Below the pieces are notes generated by a model that was not told where the DNA came from, did not search any database, and was given only the letters and a program-made list of their open reading frames with translations. From Synergistaceae bacterium (lineage in GTDB: Bacteria; Synergistota; Synergistia; Synergistales; Aminobacteriaceae), in assembly GCA_012523155.1 (NCBI GenBank), contig JAAYJB010000101.1, positions 1 to 10,294 of the forward strand: a stretch of DNA of 10,294 nucleotides. Reading direction: 5' to 3'. The position numbers and the translations under genes were made by a program. The first letter of the stretch is position 1. Every line of letters begins with the position of its first letter. Of this stretch, positions 1-5,569 are shown one piece after another.

Positions 1-127
1 TCTCCTCTACTATTGTCTCGGACAGCGCTATCCAGAACTCCCATGGGGTGGCATTTTTTGGCGGACGGCCGGTACTGCCCCTGAGAAATATATCGATTTT
101 TTTGCTTAAACTTTCTGCTTTCGACAT
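1..127 (-). CDS. N-terminal fragment of a probable alpha-glucan (glycogen) phosphorylase, cut by the window edge
   Basis: Reading leftward from ATG at 127-125, the frame stays open for 42 codons to the window edge. The peptide begins MSKAESLSKKIDIFLRG and continues with a G-R-P-P-x-N-A-T-P-W-E-F-W-I-A-L-S-E-T-I-V-E-E pattern (about residues 20-42). The G-x-x-P-x-x-A-T-P-x-E-x-x-x-A-L-S-x-x-I-x-E spacing recalls the N-terminal helix of GT35 glycogen/starch phosphorylases, which release glucose-1-phosphate from alpha-glucans in the cytoplasm. The divergent neighbour at 553 is a glycogen-binding domain protein, which supports the guess. The catalytic domain lies outside, so the assignment rests on a short stretch. 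The Shine-Dalgarno is weak (GTGAG about 9 nt upstream), and the frame is also open upstream without a better start. Confidence 0.5.
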   Translation of the reverse strand, partial: MSKAESLSKKIDIFLRGSTGRPPKNATPWEFWIALSETIVEE

Positions 128-267
128 GTGCAAAAACTCACGCCCTTCTTTTTCACCCGATGCATATGTGCACCTGGAATTGGAACATTTTTCAATTAAA
201 AGCACGATTGACTATGATCTTTTTCAGTGTGTCAACAGTGTACCACATGGAATGAAAGCTCCCTGAG

Positions 268-357
268 AGAATTCTGCAGATCTTTCCCGGTAGTTGTTTT
301 CCGCCTGAATTTCAGGCTTTCAGGATAATGCCGCGGGAAAATTTCATCTGCAGATTC
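268..357. repeat. Nested inverted repeats, possible structured leader or operator
   Basis: Three arms nest in order. The outer pair is CTGCAGAT (274-281) with ATCTGCAG (346-353). The middle pair is CCCG (286-289) with CGGG (334-337). The apical palindrome is GCCTGAA-T-TTCAGGC (303-317). In RNA from either strand this could form an extended interrupted stem of about 80 nt; as DNA the apical 15-bp palindrome could be a regulator site. It lies between the divergent genes, so it could control either. No known riboswitch class matches convincingly. Confidence 0.4.
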
Positions 358-384
358 GCTTATGATAAAATAACCGCTCGTATA

Positions 385-527
385 TTCTGTTCCGAAATCC
401 ATATTCCAGATAGGCGCTTATCCCGTGATTCCCGGAACACAGCCTGAAAAGGAAAGCTGAAGATGAACAGGACAGGGTTCTTCATTCCAGGAGCAGAATC
501 TGGTTGAACGCCGGTATCGGAACAGAA
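385..527. repeat. Long-range 11-bp perfect inverted repeat upstream of the glycogen-binding gene
   Basis: TTCTGTTCCGA at 385-395 is exactly complementary to TCGGAACAGAA at 517-527, with 121 nt between them. The right arm ends 11 nt before the AGGAGG ribosome-binding site (539-544) of the gene at 553. In a plus-strand transcript the arms could close a large stem around the leader. Alternatively they could be two half-sites for a DNA-looping regulator. Confidence 0.35.
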
Positions 528-552
528 AGGATTATATCAGGAGGTTCAATTT

Positions 553-828
553 ATGGCTGAAAAAAAGGTACGGGTGAAGTTCAATTATTTTGCGCCCCAT
601 GTTGTAAAGGTGTTCCTTGCGGGCAGCTTCAATATGTGGTCGACCACATCGGATCCCATGAAAAATGTCGGGAGCGGTTCCTGGGAGAAGATCAAGTACC
701 TCCCCGAAGGAACCTGGGAGTACAAGTTTTTCGCTGACGGCGAGTGGGTTCTGGATCCTGAATGCGGACAGGTTTTCATTACCGGACATGGCGCGGAAAA
801 CAGTGTGATCGAGGTACGGAAAAAATAA
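553..828 (+). CDS. Stand-alone glycogen-binding domain protein (AMPK-beta/CBM48-like)
   Basis: This 91-residue protein is essentially one early-set (Ig-like) carbohydrate-binding domain of the AMPK-beta glycogen-binding/CBM48 type. The sequence VFLAGSFNMW (20-29) followed by LPEGTWEYKFFADGEWVLDP (50-69) is diagnostic. Trp29, Lys58 and Trp65 sit where the sugar-contacting Trp, Lys and Trp of AMPK beta are found, and Asn83 in NSVIEV matches the conserved C-terminal Asn. There is no signal peptide or catalytic domain, so it probably acts in the cytoplasm by binding glycogen or another alpha-glucan. A perfect AGGAGG lies 8 nt before ATG, fixing the start. The divergent gene at 1-127 looks like a glycogen phosphorylase, so a role in glycogen turnover is the natural inference. 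Its exact role (targeting, regulation or storage) is not known. Confidence 0.85.
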   Translation: MAEKKVRVKFNYFAPHVVKVFLAGSFNMWSTTSDPMKNVGSGSWEKIKYLPEGTWEYKFFADGEWVLDPECGQVFITGHGAENSVIEVRKK

Positions 829-854
829 ACGTACTCGGGAAAGGATAACTCTAC

Positions 855-907
855 AATGAGGAAAGGAGGACGACGTTAATCACTCCTCTTTTGCTTTTTT
901 CCTCATT
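855..907 (+). terminator. Probable intrinsic terminator of the glycogen-binding gene
   Basis: An inner hairpin pairs AAAGGAGGA (862-870) with TCCTCTTTT (884-892, one G-U) around a 13-nt loop and is followed by GCTTTTTT. An alternative outer stem pairs AATGAGGAAA (855-864) with TTTCCTCATT (898-907). The inner form has the layout of a Rho-independent terminator for transcription from 553-828. Confidence 0.6.
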
Positions 908-934
908 ACTCCGTTCGCACCTCCCGGTGTCCGT

Positions 935-970
935 TGAAAAAATCAGCCCCTGGAACTTCGGGGCTGATTT
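935..970 (-). terminator. Intrinsic terminator of the C69 dipeptidase gene
   Basis: A perfect 11-bp stem pairs 940-950 (AAATCAGCCCC) with 960-970 (GGGGCTGATTT) around a 9-nt loop. Read on the minus strand, the stem runs straight into a T6 tract (complement of 937-942). It lies about 50 nt after the stop of the gene at 1021-2442 and is a textbook Rho-independent terminator. Confidence 0.88.
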
Positions 971-1020
971 CAGATATTCCCAGTGAATTGAGAGGAATCG
1001 ATACAGAGCAGCTATTCAGT

Positions 1021-2442
1021 TTAATAAACAGGTACGTTTCCGGTTTTATCCTGGAATTTTCTTAGCAATACGTGACTGTTCTGAAGGACGTTTTTCGCCT
1101 GGGAGTACGTAAAACGATCCAGGAGTTTCGTCCCCTCCTCTTTCCTGCCGTTTTGGAGCAGTTCCAGCGCCCTTTTTTCCATTTCGGCCGCACTTAACCG
1201 TATACCGGTCCTGTTCGCCTCCCAGAATCCTTTTAAAATACTGAAGAGGAGATCATGATCAAGATCAGTGACTTTCTGAAGCATGCGGGTGGTCCACCAT
1301 GCGGAATTCTGGCTGTATGCGCTGTTTACGATCTGGTACTCTTCCGGGATTGACGATGCGCCTGCATAGACAGGAAAATACCCGGAATATCCCGGAACGT
1401 TCATGGCGTACCACATGACACTCCCCGCTTCAGCGGGCAAATCCCCGCGAAGATGGGCGACCGTCGATGACTGGCACAGGCTCGTTCGGATCGCCCTTGG
1501 AATAAGGAGCTTATCTGTGACATCCTCCCACGGTTCCATATGATTGATGGGTTTGTGGTACCTGGACGTCCCCTCGTATGCGTCAGAGAGCACTGCCATA
1601 AGGTCTTCGGGAAGGATTGCTCCCTCTTTATCCTTCAGCAGGCTGTAGGCCCTGTTTTCCCTGTCTATATCGTAGGGTGAGGCCATTCTCTCGGGATTTC
1701 CGTATGCCTTCCGGAAGTTGAAAGTATCAGATGTGGGATTATGCCACCCCTTCTCCACCGCTGTCGAAACAAGACCGGGGCTTGCAATGTCAAATTCCTC
1801 GCCGATGGTGAAACGATTTGCCACCACGAGTACTTCGTCATCCTTTACCCTTCTCGCTGCCCAGTTTCCTGACGTTGTTTCAATGATCCATGCTTCAACG
1901 GGATCGGCAAGGCAGTAGGTCAGTCCTCCCCAGTCAGCCTGTCCGTATGTATCGATAAGATCACCCACCAGCTTTACAGCGTCTTTTGCCGTTTTTGCCC
2001 GTTCAAGGATAAGCTGGCGCATTGCATAGCGACGCACCCCTTTGCCGGTAAGATTTTCCTCTTTCGAATACATCCAGTTGCAGCTCATCGTTACACCGGA
2101 TTCATTCATACCCACGAGAACGGAATCATAGGGCCGCAACTCTGACGCGATCCCCAGACCCGCCGTGCCGTACGCGTTTCCCGAGGCCCAGTAACCATAT
2201 GTTGCAGCCGGAAGGTCAAGTGTTACATACGGGACGTTTACCGTATCCCCCTGCTTGTGGGTCGCTGCCGGTACATGCCAGAGCCGGCCTACGGCGGTAA
2301 AGCCCATATCCTCGTTGTGGCCGTGGAGAACGGAACCGTCTGCCGTGGCATTTTTCCCTACAAGGATCGTAGTGCACCCCTCGGCAATAACGGGGAACAG
2401 AAAAATAATGAGCACCAGTAACGAAATAGCTATTCGTTTCAT
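1021..2442 (-). CDS. Secreted dipeptidase, peptidase family C69 (PepD-like)
   Basis: This 473-residue protein belongs to peptidase family C69, N-terminal-nucleophile hydrolases that cleave dipeptides. Residues 1-22 are a signal peptide (MKRIA, then a hydrophobic core, ending AEG). It is followed directly by C-T-T-I-L-V-G-K (23-30), where Cys23 is the expected nucleophile. Further family signatures are A-D-G-S-x-x-x-G-H-N-E-D (34-45), N-E-S-G-V-T-M-S (113-120), A-D-P-V-E-A-W-I-I-E-T (179-189) and V-A-N-R-F-x-I-G-E (207-215). The helical tail after about 420 is charged. Length is normal for the family. GGGGAGG 8 nt upstream supports the ATG at 2442. It stands alone and ends at the terminator at 935-970. 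Exported location suggests that it feeds on dipeptides outside the cytoplasm. A lipoprotein is less likely because A-E-G-C is a poor lipobox. Confidence 0.92.
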   Translation of the reverse strand: MKRIAISLLVLIIFLFPVIAEGCTTILVGKNATADGSVLHGHNEDMGFTAVGRLWHVPAATHKQGDTVNVPYVTLDLPAATYGYWASGNAYGTAGLGIASELRPYDSVLVGMNESGVTMSCNWMYSKEENLTGKGVRRYAMRQLILERAKTAKDAVKLVGDLIDTYGQADWGGLTYCLADPVEAWIIETTSGNWAARRVKDDEVLVVANRFTIGEEFDIASPGLVSTAVEKGWHNPTSDTFNFRKAYGNPERMASPYDIDRENRAYSLLKDKEGAILPEDLMAVLSDAYEGTSRYHKPINHMEPWEDVTDKLLIPRAIRTSLCQSSTVAHLRGDLPAEAGSVMWYAMNVPGYSGYFPVYAGASSIPEEYQIVNSAYSQNSAWWTTRMLQKVTDLDHDLLFSILKGFWEANRTGIRLSAAEMEKRALELLQNGRKEEGTKLLDRFTYSQAKNVLQNSHVLLRKFQDKTGNVPVY

Positions 2443-2475
2443 AGTTAAAACCTCCCCTTTCTTAAATGAACGCCT

Positions 2476-2559
2476 TCACCACATTTCGTCGGCCAATTCC
2501 TCACTCACGTAGAGATTCCTATACCTGCTCAAGGAGCGTTTTTTTACCCCCTTTTCCAT
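2476..2559 (-). CDS. Doubtful small ORF, 27 residues, upstream of the dipeptidase
   Basis: ATG at 2559-2557 opens a frame that ends at TGA 2478-2476, 33 nt before the dipeptidase start. The peptide is strongly charged and includes RYRNLYVSEELADEMW, which looks more protein-like than chance AT-rich sequence. There is no visible Shine-Dalgarno before the ATG. The frame continues upstream to another Met at 2694, but that part looks like low-complexity noise. It could be a leader peptide, a gene remnant or chance. Confidence 0.15.
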   Translation of the reverse strand: MEKGVKKRSLSRYRNLYVSEELADEMW

Positions 2560-2614
2560 AGTTGAAAAAAAGAACGAATAAAAAACATCCGAAGAGACAG
2601 CAAAAGAGGAATAT

Positions 2615-2701
2615 ATGAAGGGGAAACAACAAAGGCATATAAATTTGGAAGTTTTTACTTCACATATGGTAGATGGAATTTTCGGTAATGTCAATCTATA
2701 A
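2615..2701 (+). CDS. Doubtful small ORF, 28 residues, with a ribosome-binding site
   Basis: ATG at 2615 is preceded by AGAGGA with about 5 nt spacing, and the frame ends at TAA 2699-2701. The peptide starts MKGKQQRHINLEVF and has no recognisable domain, signal peptide or membrane segment. The good ribosome-binding site is the only positive sign; chance is the likelier explanation in an A-rich region. Confidence 0.15.
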   Translation: MKGKQQRHINLEVFTSHMVDGIFGNVNL

Positions 2702-2722
2702 GTTGGATTTATAAGCTGGATT
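2697..2722. repeat. Tandem 13-bp direct repeat
   Basis: TATAAGTTGGATT (2697-2709) is followed directly by TATAAGCTGGATT (2710-2722), differing at one base. It could be a paired regulator site or a small slippage duplication. It lies about 190 nt upstream of the propeller gene. Confidence 0.5.
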
Positions 2723-2912
2723 TCCCTTCCATTTATTTAGAAATCAATAAATAAAGTGCACTAAAGGACATATTACAGTCATTTGAAATTTAATGCATGT
2801 AGCCTATTTGCAATAAAGTAACTATAATAATTTTGATAACAAGGCTTCCGGCACAGTCAAAAGGGGTTTCACCTGGAGAACTTTCGGCTGCTGTGATTTG
2901 GGGGGAAAAATA

Positions 2913-3743
2913 ATGAAAAAAACGGTGTTCCTTTCTATTCTCATGTTTTTTGTTTTGATCCCTGTGGCTGGAGCGGCAGTGCAGTTCAAACAAATTGCCG
3001 AATTCAACGTACCAGAAGCAAATCAGGGTATTGGAGTGGACGAACACTACTTTTACGCTATTGACAACCGGATTGTTGCAAAGTATGAGAAACAGACGGG
3101 AAAACTTATCAGCAAATGGGAAGGAGAAAAAGACGGACCTATCATTCATCTTGACAGTGCAGCAGTTTTTGACGGAAAGATTTACTGCGCCCATTCAAAC
3201 TGGAGCGAATGGCCGATGACCAGTTCCATCGAAATTTGGGATGCCAAGACAATGGAACACATAGGCAACCATAGCTTTGGAATACACTGGGGGTCAGCTA
3301 CATGGGTGGATTGGCACGAGGGGCACTGGTGGGTTGCATTCGCCAATTACGACAGACCATACGGACCAAACGGGACTCCATATGGCCATAAGATTTGCAC
3401 TACAATAGTAAAGTTCACTGACAACTGGCATTGGTTAGAAGCGTGGACGCTTCCCAAAAAGATTCTCGATAGGCTGGAGGATATGAGTAATTCGGGAGGA
3501 TCATGGGGACCTGACGGTTTTCTTTACCTCTCAGGACATGATCCTGCTGAAGTGTACAAGTGCAGGCTTCCAAAAGCAGGTTCGGTTATTGAACTGGTTG
3601 AGATTATTCCACTCAATATCCGGGGGCAGGGAATAGCCTGGGACAGAAGTGAACCGGGAGTCCTTTACGGTATTATCAGAGCGACAAAACAGGAAAGAGA
3701 AAAAGGGGAAACCCACAAGGTAATCGTCTCTAAACAACAATAA
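2913..3743 (+). CDS. Secreted beta-propeller-like protein of unknown function
   Basis: The 276-residue product starts with a signal peptide (MKKTVFLSIL, hydrophobic to about residue 18) with a likely cut after A-G-A (19-21). The mature part shows about six loosely repeated units of beta-strand pairs: GVDEHYFYAID (41-51), then AAVFDGKIYCAHSNW (83-97), VDWHEGHWWVAFANYD (132-147), a TTIVKFTDNWHWLEAW unit (163-178), GPDGFLYLSGHDPAEVYKC (199-217) and GIAWDRSEPGVLYGIIR (240-256). This resembles NHL/YncE-type propellers, but no catalytic motif is evident and I do not recognise the family. It is Trp-rich, often a sign of ligand or sugar surfaces. The frame also opens at TTG 2898, but ATG 2913 is preferred: G-rich GGGGGG lies 7 nt upstream and the signal peptide starts there. 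It is one of only two plus-strand genes and sits in AT-rich surroundings, so transfer is possible. Confidence 0.75.
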   Translation: MKKTVFLSILMFFVLIPVAGAAVQFKQIAEFNVPEANQGIGVDEHYFYAIDNRIVAKYEKQTGKLISKWEGEKDGPIIHLDSAAVFDGKIYCAHSNWSEWPMTSSIEIWDAKTMEHIGNHSFGIHWGSATWVDWHEGHWWVAFANYDRPYGPNGTPYGHKICTTIVKFTDNWHWLEAWTLPKKILDRLEDMSNSGGSWGPDGFLYLSGHDPAEVYKCRLPKAGSVIELVEIIPLNIRGQGIAWDRSEPGVLYGIIRATKQEREKGETHKVIVSKQQ

Positions 3744-3871
3744 AGAAACCGAAAAAAATTGTAAATCCCGGATTTTAATTGCGTGAGAGCTTCTTTTGAC
3801 TGTGCCTTGTTTTTCAGTGAAATGAAACCGAAGAAAAAGTCAGGTTATCGACCTTTCTTTGCACGTGCATT
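3744..3871. other. Short convergent gap without a clear terminator
   Basis: Two converging genes end here. I see only weak candidates: AAATC/GATTT around 3763-3775, which on the minus strand is followed within a few bases by a T7 run, and a 4-bp stem AGGT/ACCT near 3842-3854. A 10-bp palindrome TGCACGTGCA lies at 3860-3869. Confidence 0.3.
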
Positions 3872-4306
3872 TTAGTCATATCGCTTCCCGTTATGGATGA
3901 TCCAGCCCGGGACATGGCGGCCGGCGGGGTCATGGTGCGTCCAGTGGATGACTCCTCCCTGGGGATTCCACTCGAATTCTCCTGAAAATTCCACAGAATC
4001 GCCCGTTCTCAATGAATGTATCCCTGGAGCGAGATCAATATTATGAGATATGAGCAATGTCTGCCCCGAAGGAATGGTGACGATGAAGCGCTGATGTTTG
4101 CTGCCCCTGGTATCATCGGGCAGTATCCTGGTCACGGTTCCATGCCCCTGGACCTGGACGTTCCCCTTTTTTTCGGCTATGACACGCTCAAGAACAGCCG
4201 AAGAATTCTCTTCGTACTTTTTTTCTGTGGGGATGAGTTGTCTCTCGTTTATGATGCCGTATAGGGAAGCAACAAGCAATACCCCAATGAGCAGGATTTT
4301 TTTCAT
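3872..4306 (-). CDS. DUF3465 domain protein with N-terminal membrane anchor or signal
   Basis: This 144-residue protein has a hydrophobic N-terminus (MKKILLIGVLLVASLYGII) that is a signal peptide or anchor, then a linker and a DUF3465 domain from about 50 to the end. The domain is recognised by G-x-G-T-V-x-R-I-L-P-D-D-T-R-G-S-K-H-Q-R-F-I-V (54-76), HNIDLAPG (88-95), GEFEWNPQGG (109-118), HWTHHDP (121-127) and GRHVPGWI (129-136). The function of this family is unknown; the cluster of conserved histidines invites a metal-binding idea, which is only inference. It begins 18 nt after the AI-2E family gene and shares its transcript. AAAGGAA about 8 nt upstream supports the ATG. Confidence 0.88.
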   Translation of the reverse strand: MKKILLIGVLLVASLYGIINERQLIPTEKKYEENSSAVLERVIAEKKGNVQVQGHGTVTRILPDDTRGSKHQRFIVTIPSGQTLLISHNIDLAPGIHSLRTGDSVEFSGEFEWNPQGGVIHWTHHDPAGRHVPGWIIHNGKRYD

Positions 4307-4324
4307 TTTAGACGTTCCTTTCTT

Positions 4325-5440
4325 TTACTCAGTCAGTCCGTGACCGGAAGATTCCAGCCAGGCCCTCCACATGACCCTGTAGTTTTCGAGCAGGAAAAAG
4401 AAAAGCGATACAACCAGGGGCCCCATAAAGAGCCCAAGAATGCCCCATGCCGCAAGACCGCCCACAACTCCTATGAAAACGATAAATAGATGAGCATTAC
4501 CTCCTCCGGAAATGAAATAGGGGCGAAGAAAACGTCCGACCATGCTGACAACAAGGATCCCCCATGCCAGCAGCAGAATTCCCCCGGTTATGTCGGAAAC
4601 AGCCAGGAGGTAGGCTGCACCGGGAACCCAGACAATTGCGGTTCCGAGAAAAGGAATAAGAGCGAAGAACACCATAAGTGCACCGAAAAGAAGAGGGCTC
4701 GGAAGACCGGCGATCAACCACCCGATTCCCCCTGCAGCCCCCTGTGCAAGGGCTGTTAGGATAACGCCGTAGACAACTGCTTTCAGTATCTGCCTGGCCC
4801 TGTTTAAGAACACTTCGCTTTCACCGGGAGGCAGCGGTATGATTTCCTGCAGGAACCGGACGATACGATGCCCGTCCCGGACAAGGAAAAAGTTTGCAAC
4901 CACAATTATTGTAAAGTAGTAGATGTAACTGAACGTGCTTCCGAATGCTTCGATAGCCGCAGAAGTCCCCCAGGATGCACCCTGGCGGACCCAGGTCCGA
5001 AGAAACGGATACCGTTCCATCCAAGGCCGGATTTTTTCAACGATGTTTTCAGGAAGAAGGACGGCAAGGGCCCCGTCACCGGATGTTTCCATGGCGGCCA
5101 TAATCTCTGTGAAGAACTGGTGAAGGCGGGCACCTTCCTTAAAAGCCAAAAATATGCCGTAGAAACACGGAACAAGGACAAGAAAGACAACCAGACATGT
5201 GATCGTGGCCGCAGCCAGATTTGCCGAACTTCGAAACGGTCTTCGCCGTCTCATTCTTAGATAGAGAGGGTAGATGGAGAAGGAAATAAGCGCCGCCCAT
5301 GCTATGGGTTTTACGAGGGGAAAAGAGACCTCGAAGGAAAGATATGCCAGAAGCGCGAATATGGACAGAAACGGAAGGAACAGCCCGCTTCCTTTTTGAT
5401 TTTTTTTACCTCCGCCCAGGGAATGCAGGAGATTTATCAT
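4325..5440 (-). CDS. AI-2E family transporter (PerM/YdiK-like integral membrane protein)
   Basis: The 371-residue product has the size and pattern of the AI-2E/PerM family: hydrophobic segments near 20-62, 76-101 and 168-187, then a dense C-terminal membrane block from about 219 to 351. Family features include PLVKPIAWAALISFSIYPLY (41-60), a GLPSPLLFGALMVFFALIP stretch (245-263) with FLGTAIVWVPGA after it, and GILGLFMGPLVV (333-344). Members have been linked to autoinducer-2 export or to sodium/proton exchange, so the substrate cannot be named. The frame can start at GTG 5449, but ATG 5440 is chosen: the GTG lies directly against its only purine-rich stretch, whereas AAGGTG lies about 6 nt before the ATG. 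DUF3465 follows 18 nt downstream. The cytoplasmic basic stretch RMRRRRPFR (62-70) follows the positive-inside rule. Confidence 0.9.
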   Translation of the reverse strand: MINLLHSLGGGKKNQKGSGLFLPFLSIFALLAYLSFEVSFPLVKPIAWAALISFSIYPLYLRMRRRRPFRSSANLAAATITCLVVFLVLVPCFYGIFLAFKEGARLHQFFTEIMAAMETSGDGALAVLLPENIVEKIRPWMERYPFLRTWVRQGASWGTSAAIEAFGSTFSYIYYFTIIVVANFFLVRDGHRIVRFLQEIIPLPPGESEVFLNRARQILKAVVYGVILTALAQGAAGGIGWLIAGLPSPLLFGALMVFFALIPFLGTAIVWVPGAAYLLAVSDITGGILLLAWGILVVSMVGRFLRPYFISGGGNAHLFIVFIGVVGGLAAWGILGLFMGPLVVSLFFFLLENYRVMWRAWLESSGHGLTE

Positions 5441-5478
5441 CCGGTTCACCTTCCCTTTTTCTTCGTTCGGTTACTGTC

Positions 5479-5484
5479 ATTATA
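5479..5484 (-). promoter_or_regulatory. Candidate -10 box for the AI-2E/DUF3465 operon
   Basis: On the minus strand a perfect TATAAT lies here, about 38 nt before the ATG at 5440 and just after the terminator of the upstream operon. The -35 region at 17 nt (TTTCTT) is poor. The position, between an upstream terminator and the gene start, is the main support. Confidence 0.4.
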
Positions 5485-5503
5485 TCCTGTGAGCAGGGGA
5501 AAA

Positions 5504-5534
5504 GAAAAAGCCTCCGGAGAAACCGGGGGCTTTT
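5504..5534 (-). terminator. Intrinsic terminator of the GGDEF-691aa-YbjQ operon
   Basis: A 12-bp stem pairs AAAAGCCTCCGG (5506-5517) with CCGGGGGCTTTT (5523-5534) around a 5-nt loop, with one imperfect pair (A-C in the minus transcript, U-G in the plus). On the minus strand the hairpin runs into TTTTTCTTTT. It lies about 35 nt after the YbjQ stop and separates the two minus-strand operons. It may work weakly in the other direction too. Confidence 0.85.
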
Positions 5535-5569
5535 CATAATATACCTGGAAAATAACTCGGGGTATCCGG

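Larger units (their letters stand above)
128..552. other. Divergent intergenic region with several inverted repeats
   Basis: This 425-nt spacer separates the minus-strand gene at 1-127 from the plus-strand gene at 553. The 72-codon frame at 48-266 runs through the start of the minus-strand gene and has no recognisable features, so I do not call it. The spacer holds a nested inverted-repeat block (268-357) and a long-range 11-bp inverted repeat (385-395 with 517-527). On the minus strand a perfect TTGACA hexamer lies at 235-230, but no good -10 box follows at 16-18 nt. On the plus strand, TTCATC (343-348) and TAAAAT (366-371) are 17 nt apart and could be a weak promoter for the gene at 553. 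Confidence 0.5.
2443..2912. other. AT-rich divergent intergenic region
   Basis: This 470-nt spacer separates the minus-strand dipeptidase from the plus-strand propeller gene. It is clearly richer in A+T than the neighbouring genes from about 2560 to 2850. It holds a tandem 13-bp repeat (2697-2722), two doubtful small reading frames (2476-2559 minus, 2615-2701 plus), and a TATAAT hexamer at 2823-2828. The hexamer lacks a good -35 box at the usual distance (TTGCAA at 2808-2813 is too close). I see no RNA gene or mobile element. Confidence 0.5.

Noticed and set aside
230..235. Consensus -35 TTGACA on the minus strand for the phosphorylase-like gene
   Set aside because: No acceptable -10 hexamer is found 16-18 nt downstream, so I do not call a promoter.
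48..266. Plus-strand frame of 72 codons
   Set aside because: It runs antisense to the start of the phosphorylase-like gene, lacks a good ribosome-binding site, and its peptide shows no domain or signal features.
262..337. TPP-riboswitch-like fragments: CTGAGA (263-268) and GGATAATGCC (323-332) in the right order and roughly right spacing
   Set aside because: The other conserved parts are missing: there is no GGGGTGC-type strand, and CAGG-ATAATG-CCGC cannot form the usual CTGG/CCAG stem. No thiamine gene is nearby. A covariance-model search would settle it.
2374..2379. Lipoprotein processing at Cys23 of the dipeptidase
   Set aside because: The A-E-G-C context is a poor lipobox (Glu at -2, no Leu at -3), and the Cys is the expected catalytic nucleophile of the C69 family.
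2524..2547. Possible plus-strand terminator: GCTC-AAG-GAGC followed by T7
   Set aside because: The stem is only 4 bp and there is no plus-strand gene just upstream to terminate.
2790..3194. Minus-strand frame of 134 codons
   Set aside because: It lies antisense to the signal peptide and first repeats of the propeller gene; the peptide is Ser/Phe/Cys-rich noise, and the plus-strand reading is clearly the protein-like one.
4868..5260. Plus-strand frame of 130 codons
   Set aside because: It is the antisense shadow of the AI-2E family gene, with low-complexity charged content.
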